In this document: piece after piece, positions 44,050-52,619 of the stretch
How positions within the stretch are numbered: the stretch's first letter is position 1
How the letters are laid out: each line of letters starts with the position of its first letter
Source of the DNA: Nitrospira sp.
Lineage (GTDB): Bacteria > Nitrospirota > Nitrospiria > Nitrospirales > Nitrospiraceae
Reading direction: 5' to 3'
Assembly: GCA_024760525.1 (NCBI GenBank)
Contig: CP060499.1
Location: 124,001 to 188,000 of the forward strand
DNA length: 64,000 nt
Notes under the pieces: generated by a model
Database searches by the model: none
Told to the model about the DNA's origin: nothing
Seen by the model: the letters and a program-made list of their open reading frames with translations, nothing else
Translations under genes and position numbers: made by a program

Positions 44050-44130
44050 CTACACGCTCTTTTTATAAACGATAAGCCCACCGAGGAGGAGTGCACCCAT
44101 CACCAGCGCGAACAGCCACATCATATCCAT
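44050..44130 (-). CDS. 26-residue single-pass membrane protein, YKKSV family member 2
   Basis: The frame starts MDMMWLFALVMGALLL and ends LIVYKKSV, with AAAGGAG upstream of the ATG. It shares with the gene at 41318 the MD start, a single membrane helix with a Gly-Gly near its end and the YKKSV terminus. It lies alone in the UspA-GST interval. The rest of the 43899-44370 region holds no other gene I can support. Confidence 0.7.
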   Translation of the reverse strand: MDMMWLFALVMGALLLGGLIVYKKSV

Positions 44131-44297
44131 AACGGCTCCTTTCATTTAAGACCAACGTGAACGCTTGTCCTATGAATGGAGCAACTCTTGTGCTTGAATC
44201 GCGCGAAGCGGACTGTCCCTAAACTCCGCAAAAAGCAGCCTATCCGGCCTCGCGTGTGCGGAACGCATCCAGTGAGTTGGGGGAAATGTCCTCAAGA

Positions 44298-44317
44298 CTG
44301 TCCATTCAATTGGACAG
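44298..44317. terminator. Small stem-loop downstream of the GST gene
   Basis: CTGTCCA (44298-44304) and TGGACAG (44311-44317) are perfect complements around TTCAAT. It lies 54 bases beyond the minus-strand GST stop. No T tract is evident, so its role as terminator is only possible. Confidence 0.35.
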
Positions 44318-44370
44318 AAGAAGGGAAGAATGTATCGAATACGCATATGGTCCCGTCAAAAGGCCCACGG

Positions 44371-45315
44371 CTATCGCAGACGGGCGCGCCCATGCGGCGT
44401 GGAAAGATCTTGGTCGGGTCCGATTGGGACAATGCGGGTAGGATTGATGTCGTCGTGCGTGATGTAGTAGTGCCGCTTGATATGATCGAAATTGACGGTT
44501 TCAGCGATGCCGTCAGTTTGGTAGAGGTCCTTGAGATACCCAAAGAGGTTCGGGTAGTCGATGATACGCCGGACGTTGCACTTGAAATGTCCATGGTACA
44601 CCGCGTCGAACCGAACCAAGGTGACGAAGAGCCGCCAGTCGGTTTCAACCAACTCCGGTCCGAAGAGATACCGGCGTGATGCAAGACGCGCATCGAGTTG
44701 ATCCAAGGCGGCGAACAATCGTCCTGCCGCTCGTTCATAGGCGCTCTGAGATGTGGCGAATCCCGCTCGGTAGACCCCGTCGTTCACGTTCTCGTAGATA
44801 AAAGTGTTGAGCTCATCGATCTCCTGCCGCCATCCGTCCGGGTACAAATCGATCGGACTTTCAGTGAATCGATTGAATTCACCGTTGAAGATTCTCATCA
44901 GGTCATCGTCGGAATTGGTGACGATGCGTTTGGTCACGCAATCCCACAGGACCGGAACCGTCATCCGTCCGATATAGGCCGGATCGGTCTTTTTATAGGC
45001 TTCGCGCAAAAACTGAAACCCATTGATGGGGTCGAGGGAATGTCCCGCGCCTTCGCGAAATGCCCATCCTCGCTCGTCGCGAATTGGGTCCACGACCGTC
45101 ATACCGATCACCGTCTCGAGTTTCTTCAGCTTGCGCACGATGATCGTGCGATGTGCCCACGGGCAAGCCCATGAGACGTAGAGATGATAGCGGCCGGCTT
45201 CGGCAGGATAGCCCGAGCTCCCATTGGCGGTCACCCATTCCCGGAACGCATCGGGCTGTCGGGTAAACTCCCCGGCCGGCGATTGTTCGTCGGGAAATTG
45301 CGCCTGGATCTCCAT
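44371..45315 (-). CDS. Glutathionyl-hydroquinone reductase (YqjG/Ecm4-type GST)
   Basis: This 314-residue omega/Xi-class GST has the catalytic motif SWACPWAHRT (nucleophilic Cys). It also has IGMTVVDPIRDERGWAF, VPVLWDCVTKRIVTNSD and the C-terminal helical domain with YRAGFATSQSAYERA. The enzyme removes glutathione from glutathionyl-hydroquinones with a second thiol. The length is normal. It is alone on the minus strand; the next gene diverges. Confidence 0.93.
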   Translation of the reverse strand: MEIQAQFPDEQSPAGEFTRQPDAFREWVTANGSSGYPAEAGRYHLYVSWACPWAHRTIIVRKLKKLETVIGMTVVDPIRDERGWAFREGAGHSLDPINGFQFLREAYKKTDPAYIGRMTVPVLWDCVTKRIVTNSDDDLMRIFNGEFNRFTESPIDLYPDGWRQEIDELNTFIYENVNDGVYRAGFATSQSAYERAAGRLFAALDQLDARLASRRYLFGPELVETDWRLFVTLVRFDAVYHGHFKCNVRRIIDYPNLFGYLKDLYQTDGIAETVNFDHIKRHYYITHDDINPTRIVPIGPDQDLSTPHGRARLR

Positions 45316-45395
45316 ACACAGAGCCGCTTCCTTTCGGAATCAGTATCTCATATCGACGACCCAAGGTGTTAGGAGGCCTCAGGATGCCTGACGCG

Positions 45396-45430
45396 TTTTG
45401 CTACGGCATCGAATCCGGATCGTAGCAAAA
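45396..45430. promoter_or_regulatory. Perfect 10-bp inverted repeat upstream of the RND operon
   Basis: TTTTGCTACG (45396-45405) and CGTAGCAAAA (45421-45430) are exact inverted copies separated by 15 bases. The centre-to-centre spacing is 25 bases, about two and a half helical turns. It sits in the divergent region between the GST and metal-efflux genes, 122 bases before the adaptor start. It could be an operator for a metal or stress regulator. Confidence 0.5.
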
Positions 45431-45552
45431 GGCCACGATTGTTAGGCGTTGCGCGAAGAAAACAACGTATTTGAGGGGCATGCCCCGTGCGAGAAGGCTA
45501 GAAGGGGGAGGTGTCTCTGGGTTTGGAGCACACAGCCAAGGAGTTGTGATTT

Positions 45553-46767
45553 GTGGATAGTCCCGGGCTGAATCGGAACGCGACCTTCTTTCTGGCCTAT
45601 GCCATGCGTTGTCTAGTGGCCGTTGCAATCGTGGCAGCAAGCATCGGCTGCGAGAACAAACCGGCGGCGGATATCTCAACAGTCAATCCGGACTCGCCTC
45701 CCACACGGCCGGGATTCGTGCGGCTGACGCCGGAAGAGTTATCTCGGATGCAGCTGGAACTTACGCCGGTGGTGCAGGGGCAGATTCTTTCCCATCGTGA
45801 GTTTCCCGCAACCGTTCAAGCCAACCAAAACGAATTGGCCGAGGTCACCACGCTGATCCGTGGCAGGGTTGTGAAGGTCCATGTCGATGTCGGACAGGAT
45901 GTGAAGAACGGCGCACTGTTGGCAATGCTCCACAGTGTGGACCTTGGCGTCGCGGAAGGAGACTACCTCAAAGCCGGGGCACGGTTGCATGAGGCGGAGC
46001 TGGCGCATCTCCGCGCCAAGGACCTGTACGACAACAAGGCTGTCAGCTTGGCGGAACTGCAACGACGCGAAGCTGCCATGAAGACGGCACGAGCCGAACT
46101 GCGAGAGGGAAAGAACCGCCTCGAGCTGCTTGGTGTGCCACCGGAGGAGATCGACAGACTTGATCGGGAATTGACGATCAAAGCCGACATGCCCTTGCGC
46201 GCCCCGTTCGATGGGCGGGTCATCACACGCAACATCACGCGGGGGGAAGTGGTCGAGACGGAACAAAAGCTGTTCACCGTGGCCAATCTCACGGATGTGT
46301 GGGTGATCGGGAACGTGCCGGAGAAGGATGTCCGGTTCATCCGCAAGGACCAGAAGGTGAATGTGGTCGTGGCAGCCTATCCCCATGCAATCTTCAGCGG
46401 AACGATCACCTATGTCGGAGATGTGCTTGATCCCGCAACTCGCACGATGAGTCTCCGGGTCACGGTTCCTAACACCGATCGTCTGTTGAAACCGGAAATG
46501 TTCGCCATCGTCAGCGTGTATGTAGCATCCGGTCCGGACGCACTGAGCGTACCATTGGCGGCGATCCAAGACGGACCTGCCGGCAAGATGGTGTTTGTTC
46601 AGCGGGGGGCCGGCGCGTTCGAGGCGCGGACAGTCAAGTTGGGGAACGAAGAGAGCGACGTGGTCAGCGTACTGGAAGGGGTGAAGGCAGGCGAGCAGGT
46701 CGTCACAAAGGGCTCCTTCGCTCTCAAGTCGGAAATGGAACGGCATAAGATCGAGCCTTCACTATGA
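45553..46767 (+). CDS. HME-RND periplasmic adaptor (CzcB/CusB type)
   Basis: This 404-residue membrane-fusion lipoprotein has a lipobox-like SIGC (cysteine about residue 34). Barrel-sandwich halves are at VTTLIRGRVVKVHVDVGQDV and MPLRAPFDGRVITRNITRGE, with a helical hairpin between them (residues about 125-185) and a beta-barrel domain (VWVIGNVPEKDV). The GTG at 45553 follows AAGGAG at nine bases. Its stop overlaps the pump's ATG. It links the pump to an outer-membrane channel not encoded here. Confidence 0.88.
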   Translation: MDSPGLNRNATFFLAYAMRCLVAVAIVAASIGCENKPAADISTVNPDSPPTRPGFVRLTPEELSRMQLELTPVVQGQILSHREFPATVQANQNELAEVTTLIRGRVVKVHVDVGQDVKNGALLAMLHSVDLGVAEGDYLKAGARLHEAELAHLRAKDLYDNKAVSLAELQRREAAMKTARAELREGKNRLELLGVPPEEIDRLDRELTIKADMPLRAPFDGRVITRNITRGEVVETEQKLFTVANLTDVWVIGNVPEKDVRFIRKDQKVNVVVAAYPHAIFSGTITYVGDVLDPATRTMSLRVTVPNTDRLLKPEMFAIVSVYVASGPDALSVPLAAIQDGPAGKMVFVQRGAGAFEARTVKLGNEESDVVSVLEGVKAGEQVVTKGSFALKSEMERHKIEPSL

Positions 46768-49700
46768 TCGCCGCGCTTCTCGAATTTTCACTCCGGCAAC
46801 GGATCCTGGTCCTGGGGCTGGCCTGTCTGTTATCCGTCGTCGGCGTCTTTGCCTTTCAGTCTATCGCCATCGATGCCTATCCCGACGTGACCAACATCCA
46901 AGTGCAGGTGCTGACGGAGGCGGCCGGTCTCTCACCGGTCGAAGTGGAGCGATTCATTACGTATCCCCTCGAACTCCAGATGACGGGTCTGCCGGGTCTG
47001 GCGGAAATCCGATCGCTCTCCAAATTCGCGCTCTCTCAGATCACGGTGGTGTTTCAAGACGACGTCGAAATCTATTTCGCCCGCCAGTTGGTCTTGGAGC
47101 GGATCATGGCGGCCAAAGAGCGGCTACCGGAGGGGCTCGAACCCGTGATGGCTCCTGTCACCACTGGGTTGGGCGAGATCTATCACTACTATGTCGAAGG
47201 ATCCCATGCGACGGCGACCGATCCTCAGGTTGTCGAAAGAGAATTGACGGATCAACGGACGATGCAGGACTGGGTTCTCCGCCCTCTGCTGAAGAGCGTG
47301 CCGGGTGTGATCGATGTGAACGGCATGGGCGGATTCGTGAAACAGTATCAAGTCCTGGTGGATTCGGCCAAGCTCCGTAAGTTCGACTTGACGATCCACC
47401 AGATCTATGAGGCGGTGGTGAAGAACAACGCCAATGTCGGAGGCAATGTGTTGGAACGGCATGCCGACCGCTCGATCGTGCGAGGGCTGGGGTTGATCAA
47501 GACTGCGGGCGATATCGAATCCATCATCGTGAAAGAGGTCGGCGGCACGCCGGTATTCGTTCGGGATGTCGCCGAAGTCCGGATAGGCCACGCCGTTCGC
47601 CATGGTGCCGTGGTTCTTAATGGGGAACGGGAGGTCGTGATTGGGACGGTGCTGATGCTCCGCGGAGGCAATGCCCGTCAGGTGGTCGAAGCGGTCAAGG
47701 CCAAGGTGCAGGATCTGCAACAGAGTACGATCCTGCCGGCAGGCACGAAACTAATCCCATTCTATGATCGCATCGAACTGGTGAATGCCGCCATTCAGAC
47801 GGTGCGCGACGCGTTGATCGAAGGGATCGTACTGGTGGTCTTCGTCTTCTTTTTCTTTCTGGGCCATGTGCGCAGTGCCGTTGTCGTGACCGTCTCGTTG
47901 ATCGTTACCCCTTTGATCACGTTCATCGCCATGCAGCGGCTGGGGCTGTCCGCCAACTTGATGACCCTCGGCGGGCTGGCTATCGCCATCGGTGAGATTG
48001 CGGACGGCTCACTGGTCGTGGTCGAAAACGTATATCGCCATCTCGCGCAGACCAACGGGGAGACTGGAAAGAGCAAGGTCGACGTGATTCTGCGGGCCAC
48101 AAAAGAAGTGGGCCGGCCGATCCTCTTCGGCATTCTGATCATCAGCGTCGTCTTCCTGCCGCTCATGACCTTGCACGGAATGGAGGGGAAGATGTTCGCG
48201 CCGCTGGCCTACACACTGGTAATCGCGCTCCTGGCCTCGGTCGTGGTGACGCTGACGCTGTCGCCGGTGCTCGTCTCGTTGTTCCTGCGCGGTGATCATC
48301 AGGAAGAAACCCGTGTAACGCGCTGGATGAAGGAGCGCTATCTGCCCGTGCTCCGGTGGACGCTCCGGCATCGCGGCCTCGTCCTGTCCGGGTCGATCGT
48401 CATCGTATTGAGCAGTCTCGCTCTCATCCCATTCGTGGGGCGGGAATTCATTCCACTGCTTGAGGAAGGAGCCCTGACCCCCCAGATTGTGAAACTGCCG
48501 AGTGTATCGCTGGCCGAGTCCATCGAAATGGAAAAGCAGGCCCAAAAGGTCATGTTGGAGTTTCCCGAAGTGAAGTTGGCGGTGAGCAGAATCGGTCGGG
48601 CCGAGATTCCCTACCATCCGGAAGATCTATATGAAAGCGACCCGATCGTGTCCTTGCACGACCGGAGTCTCTGGAAGACGGCGAGGACCCAATCAGGGTT
48701 GACCGACGCCATGAGGAAAAAACTGGCGGAGATCCCCGGCATCTCCGTCCTCATGAGCCAGCCGATACAAGAACGGGTAGACGAGCTGATCTCCGGCATC
48801 AGGACCCAATGCGCCATCAAGCTGTTCGGAGACGATCTCGATGTGCTCCGCGACAAGGCGCAAGAGATTGCTGCGTTGATGCAGCAGGTCAACGGCGTCA
48901 AAGATGTCAAAGTCGAACCGATTGCCGGCCAGCCCTATCTCATCATCGATGTCGACCGGCAAAAAATCGCCCGCTACGGCATCAACGTGGCCGACGTGCA
49001 GGAGATCATCACCACTGCCATCGGAGGCAAGGTGGCGACTCACGTGTACGAGGGTGAACGGCGGTTTCAGTTGACCCTTCGATTTCCGGAACCGCAACGC
49101 AACAGTATCGGCACCATCAAGGAAATTCGGGTGAAGTCGGCGGCCGGTGCACTGATCCCGATGAGCGATCTTGCCACGATCGAGATGCGCGAAGGCCCGG
49201 CCCGCATCAGTCGCGAGCATGTGAAGCGGCGCATTTACATCGGCTTCAATGTCGTCGGGCGGGACATCGGCGGCGTCGTGGATGAAGGCCGCAAGAGGCT
49301 GGCGACGCAGATCCGCCTGCCGGAAGGGTACAGCGTCGTGTGGGGCGGGGCATTCGAAAATATGGAACGGGCCAACGCGCGGCTCTCGATCGTCGTGCCG
49401 ATTACCTTGGGACTCGTCTATTTCCTCCTGTTCTGGGCGTTCCACTCGCTACGTTACGCAACGTTGATTTTTCTCAATCTCCCCTTCGCATTGATCGGTG
49501 GCGTGGTTTCGCTGTGGCTGAGCGGACAGTATCTGAGCGTGCCGGCGTCCATCGGTTTCATCGAGCTGTTCGGGCTCGCAGTAGGGAATGGCATCGTCCT
49601 CGTCTCCTACATTAATCAGCTGCGGAGCGGCGGGAAACCAACGGACGAAGCGATCGTCACCGGATGCAGCCTGCGTCTTCGCCCGGTCGTGATGACAATG

Positions 49701-49895
49701 ATGACCACATTGCTGGGGCTCCTGCCGCTGGCGCTGGCCCAGGGGATTGGGGCTGAGGTCCAACGGCCGCTCGCCAGCGTCGTCATAGGCGGGCTCTTCA
49801 CATCGACGGCGCTGACGCTGGTCGTGTTGCCTGTGCTCTACAGCATGTTCGCGGGGGAGGTGGTCAAGACAGAGGAGGCGCCGGAATGGGTGTAG
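46764..49895 (+). CDS. Heavy-metal efflux RND pump (CzcA-like)
   Basis: This is a 1043-residue inner-membrane proton/metal antiporter. It has the HME-RND start LRQRILVLGLACLLSVVGVF and AYPDVTNIQVQV. It also has the porter segment MSQPIQERVDELISGIRTQ (close to CzcA rather than CusA), the transmembrane-4 proton-relay region AIGEIADGSLVVVEN, and RPVVMTMMTTLLGLLPLALA. Twelve membrane helices are expected. The metal cannot be named; the porter motif suggests Zn, Co or Cd over Cu/Ag. It is translationally coupled (ATGA) to the adaptor gene. Confidence 0.93.
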   Translation: MIAALLEFSLRQRILVLGLACLLSVVGVFAFQSIAIDAYPDVTNIQVQVLTEAAGLSPVEVERFITYPLELQMTGLPGLAEIRSLSKFALSQITVVFQDDVEIYFARQLVLERIMAAKERLPEGLEPVMAPVTTGLGEIYHYYVEGSHATATDPQVVERELTDQRTMQDWVLRPLLKSVPGVIDVNGMGGFVKQYQVLVDSAKLRKFDLTIHQIYEAVVKNNANVGGNVLERHADRSIVRGLGLIKTAGDIESIIVKEVGGTPVFVRDVAEVRIGHAVRHGAVVLNGEREVVIGTVLMLRGGNARQVVEAVKAKVQDLQQSTILPAGTKLIPFYDRIELVNAAIQTVRDALIEGIVLVVFVFFFFLGHVRSAVVVTVSLIVTPLITFIAMQRLGLSANLMTLGGLAIAIGEIADGSLVVVENVYRHLAQTNGETGKSKVDVILRATKEVGRPILFGILIISVVFLPLMTLHGMEGKMFAPLAYTLVIALLASVVVTLTLSPVLVSLFLRGDHQEETRVTRWMKERYLPVLRWTLRHRGLVLSGSIVIVLSSLALIPFVGREFIPLLEEGALTPQIVKLPSVSLAESIEMEKQAQKVMLEFPEVKLAVSRIGRAEIPYHPEDLYESDPIVSLHDRSLWKTARTQSGLTDAMRKKLAEIPGISVLMSQPIQERVDELISGIRTQCAIKLFGDDLDVLRDKAQEIAALMQQVNGVKDVKVEPIAGQPYLIIDVDRQKIARYGINVADVQEIITTAIGGKVATHVYEGERRFQLTLRFPEPQRNSIGTIKEIRVKSAAGALIPMSDLATIEMREGPARISREHVKRRIYIGFNVVGRDIGGVVDEGRKRLATQIRLPEGYSVVWGGAFENMERANARLSIVVPITLGLVYFLLFWAFHSLRYATLIFLNLPFALIGGVVSLWLSGQYLSVPASIGFIELFGLAVGNGIVLVSYINQLRSGGKPTDEAIVTGCSLRLRPVVMTMMTTLLGLLPLALAQGIGAEVQRPLASVVIGGLFTSTALTLVVLPVLYSMFAGEVVKTEEAPEWV

Positions 49896-50134
49896 TGAGA
49901 CGAGCGTGGTGGTCCTTTTCCCGTCGCGTGGCGTGGATGGGATAGGGATGAACCGGTGGAGAGCAAGGAGTCGTTAACGGTCCCTAAGGACTTTCTTCGC
50001 AGGCGCGAGTCTACCGCTACATAGGGCACTAAACTTGTATGAGTATGTGGTGAGTTTGCCGAGGAAAACCATCATGGCAAGGAGGCGAGGCCGGCTCCTG
50101 GTGTCATCACCATCAATCGGGAGGGGAAAATTCC

Positions 50135-51403
50135 ATGAGACAGATGCTGGCAAAGCTGACCTTGTTGTGTCTCTTCATTGCTCCGGAGGCGATCGCGCAG
50201 GCTGCCGGTGCCGGTGAGCAGGACTTTGCCAAGGGGGAAAGCCTGTTGAAGAACAAACAGTATGCGGAAGCACGCGCATCGCTGGAAGCCGGGATCCTGA
50301 AAGAGCCGTCGAATGCGCAGGCGCATATCAACCTGGCTGAAGCGTGCCGAGGCTTGGAGGCCTGGACCTGTGCGGAGGACCATTACGAAACGGCATTGGA
50401 CCTGGATGCCAAGTCCAGTGCGACCGGGTCGACGCAACCGCGTTTACGAAAAGCCACAGTGTGGCGGTCCCTTGAGGAAGTGACGACATGGCGCTTGCTG
50501 GACGAGGCGAAGCAGCTGATTGCTTCCGGGAAGATTTCCCCTGAAAGGATGAAACAGGCGGAAGACGCCCTGGACAGTGCGAATGAGCTCGGTCTCACTA
50601 CCGATCAACAAGCGCTTTATCTGCAGCTGCAGGCGAAACTTCCACGACAGCGATCCGTTGCCGTATCGAACAGGCTGACATTGGGCGGATCTCCAGGAGG
50701 AGTGGGATGGACCGATATCCAAGACATGCCGATGATACTGGTGCCGGCAGGGGAATTCACAATGGGGAGCCTGATGGGCGATGATGAAAAGCCTGTGCGA
50801 CGCATCTATTTGAATGCCTTTTACATGGACAAATATGAAGTAACCGTAGGCCAATATGCCAGGTATCTGGAGGTGACGGACATGGAAGAGCCTCCGGATT
50901 GGAGCATCATGAATCAACCCCAACATCAGAGACGACCGGTCGTCAATGTCAATTGGGAAGATGCCGTCAAGTACTGCAAATGGGCCGGCAAACGGCTGCC
51001 GACGGAGGCGGAGTGGGAGAAAGCGGCACGGGGAACGGATGGGCGTATCTATCCCTGGGGCAATGAGGCACCCAGTCGGCTCCACGCGAATTATGGAAGA
51101 AAAGAAAGGGATGACCATATGGCGTTAGTCCCGGTTGGGTCGTTTGAAGAGGGCAAGAGTATGTATGGTATCTACGATATGGCCGGCAATGCATGGGAAT
51201 GGGTCTTCGACTGGTACGACCATGATTATTACAAGAATGGTCCGCGGAAAAACCCAATCGGGCCGGCAAAAGGTGATGGGAAGGTGGTACGCGGTGGGTC
51301 CTGGCTGTACGTTGCCGAGTTCCTGCGTTCCGCTCACCGGTTCAGTGCGCAGCCGACGAACCGATACTTCGGCTACGGATTCCGTTGCGCAAAGACGCCG
51401 TAA
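50135..51403 (+). CDS. TPR and SUMF1/FGE-sulfatase-domain exported protein
   Basis: This 422-residue protein has a signal peptide, then TPR-like helices (FAKGESLLKNKQYAEARASLE, about residues 30-115), then a SUMF1-type domain (about 190-420). That domain has LVPAGEFTMGSLMGDDEKPVR, FYMDKYEVTVGQYARYL, WAGKRLPTEAEWEKAARG, YPWGNEAPS, YDMAGNAWEWVFDWYD and VVRGGSW. Family members include formylglycine-generating enzyme and non-catalytic ligand-binding proteins. The catalytic cysteine pair of FGE is not seen, so an enzymatic role is doubtful. The ATG at 50135 follows GGGAGGGG. Confidence 0.87.
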   Translation: MRQMLAKLTLLCLFIAPEAIAQAAGAGEQDFAKGESLLKNKQYAEARASLEAGILKEPSNAQAHINLAEACRGLEAWTCAEDHYETALDLDAKSSATGSTQPRLRKATVWRSLEEVTTWRLLDEAKQLIASGKISPERMKQAEDALDSANELGLTTDQQALYLQLQAKLPRQRSVAVSNRLTLGGSPGGVGWTDIQDMPMILVPAGEFTMGSLMGDDEKPVRRIYLNAFYMDKYEVTVGQYARYLEVTDMEEPPDWSIMNQPQHQRRPVVNVNWEDAVKYCKWAGKRLPTEAEWEKAARGTDGRIYPWGNEAPSRLHANYGRKERDDHMALVPVGSFEEGKSMYGIYDMAGNAWEWVFDWYDHDYYKNGPRKNPIGPAKGDGKVVRGGSWLYVAEFLRSAHRFSAQPTNRYFGYGFRCAKTP

Positions 51404-51466
51404 CCGTTGCGCCGATGGAAGGATGGGTTGTCTGACGATTCCTCGCGGTGCCTCGAGAAAGGCGGC

Positions 51467-51919
51467 TCAGCGGTATTTTGCGAAGCAGAGAAGGTCGAGA
51501 TGGTCGTAGTGATCGGGAAGAATCGTTTCGGCCTTGTAGCCGAGCTTCATAAAGAACTGAATGTTTCTCGCCGTGCTCAGCATGGTGCAGGCGTAAAATT
51601 TATGGGCATCGGTCGTCGTTCGTTCGATCTCACGGATCAGCGCCAGGCCGACTCCCTGACGCCGGTGAGTCGGACTCACGGAGAGCAACCGGATCACGCA
51701 CACGCCGGCCACCGTCCAAAAGCGCACGGAACCGACAATCGTACCTTCCTCTTCCGCCACAACAATATGCTTCTCTCTTGCATCCTCTTTCAGGCTCTCA
51801 AGGGTTTCCGTGGTCCAGCCGCTTACCTTGTAGAGGCCGGCATATTCACCGAACGCAGCCTCTTGCACGTGGAGGAGGGCAGGAAAATCTACCTCGGTCG
51901 CCGGTTTGATGTGAACCAC
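51467..51919 (-). CDS. GNAT-family N-acetyltransferase
   Basis: This 150-residue GNAT has the acetyl-CoA pyrophosphate loop SPTHRRQGVGLALIREIE. The preceding strand is VCVIRLLSV and the C-terminal part is NIQFFMKLGYKAE. The start is GTG with GAGGA eight bases upstream. The acceptor is unknown. It converges with the SUMF1-type gene. Confidence 0.86.
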   Translation of the reverse strand: MVHIKPATEVDFPALLHVQEAAFGEYAGLYKVSGWTTETLESLKEDAREKHIVVAEEEGTIVGSVRFWTVAGVCVIRLLSVSPTHRRQGVGLALIREIERTTTDAHKFYACTMLSTARNIQFFMKLGYKAETILPDHYDHLDLLCFAKYR

Positions 51920-52073
51920 GATGTAGATCCTCGGTTAGGAAGGGCTTCTCACTTTCATAGCGGAAGGGGAGGAGATTCGCAAGTACGGTTGACTTCATGT
52001 TGATAGAGGCGGTGTGAGACAACATGCGTAGAGGTGCCATGCCGTTTCGACCCAAGAATTCAGAGGAGGTTCC

Positions 52074-52559
52074 ATGTTGAAAGAAGTAAAAGGAGATATG
52101 TTGCGGACAAGGGCGGAAATGGTGGCGCACGGCGTGGCCCCGAACGACGGGTTCGCGAGCGGCCTCGCGTTGTCTCTGAGGCAGCAGTGGCCTGCCATGT
52201 ACAAGGATTTCAGGCATTATTGCCAAACGTTTGCGCCAAAGACCGGAGAATTGTGGGCTTGGGCTGGTGCAGGTGGTGTGCGAATCGTGAGTCTGTTTAC
52301 TCAGGAGCCAGCTTCCAGCCATGGAGCCAAACCGGGGAAAGCCACGATCGAGAACATCAATCACTGTCTTAAAGCCCTCGCCAAGTTGATCGAAAGTGAG
52401 AAGATCAAGAGCGTCGCACTTCCTCGTTTGGCGACCGGTGTTGGCGGACTCGAGTGGAAAGACGTGAAGCCTTTGATCGAAAAGCATCTCGGCCACTTAC
52501 CCGTTCCTGTCTACGTGTACGAGACGTATCAACCAGGCGTGCAGTCGAAAGAAGGATGA
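52074..52559 (+). CDS. Macro-domain protein
   Basis: This 161-residue protein follows the macro-domain layout: a start EVKGDMLRTRAEMVAHGVA, where ADP-ribose binding is expected, then FASGLALSLRQQWPAMYKDF, RIVSLFTQ, a helix, and SVALPRLATGVGGLEW, the phosphate-binding loop. The usual asparagine pair (VNAAN) is replaced (MVAHG), so hydrolytic ability is uncertain. ATG 52074 follows GAGGAGGTTCC. It may bind or remove ADP-ribose. Confidence 0.75.
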   Translation: MLKEVKGDMLRTRAEMVAHGVAPNDGFASGLALSLRQQWPAMYKDFRHYCQTFAPKTGELWAWAGAGGVRIVSLFTQEPASSHGAKPGKATIENINHCLKALAKLIESEKIKSVALPRLATGVGGLEWKDVKPLIEKHLGHLPVPVYVYETYQPGVQSKEG

Positions 52560-52619
52560 GGTCTCGACGTCCGGTTGGACCGGCTTGATCGCGGTGAACT
52601 GAGTACAGTGAGAACCCCC

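Noticed and set aside
44176..44679. 167-codon plus-strand frame opposite the GST gene
   Set aside because: Most of it is antisense to the well-supported GST. Only its first 60 residues lie outside, and these have no family or signal.
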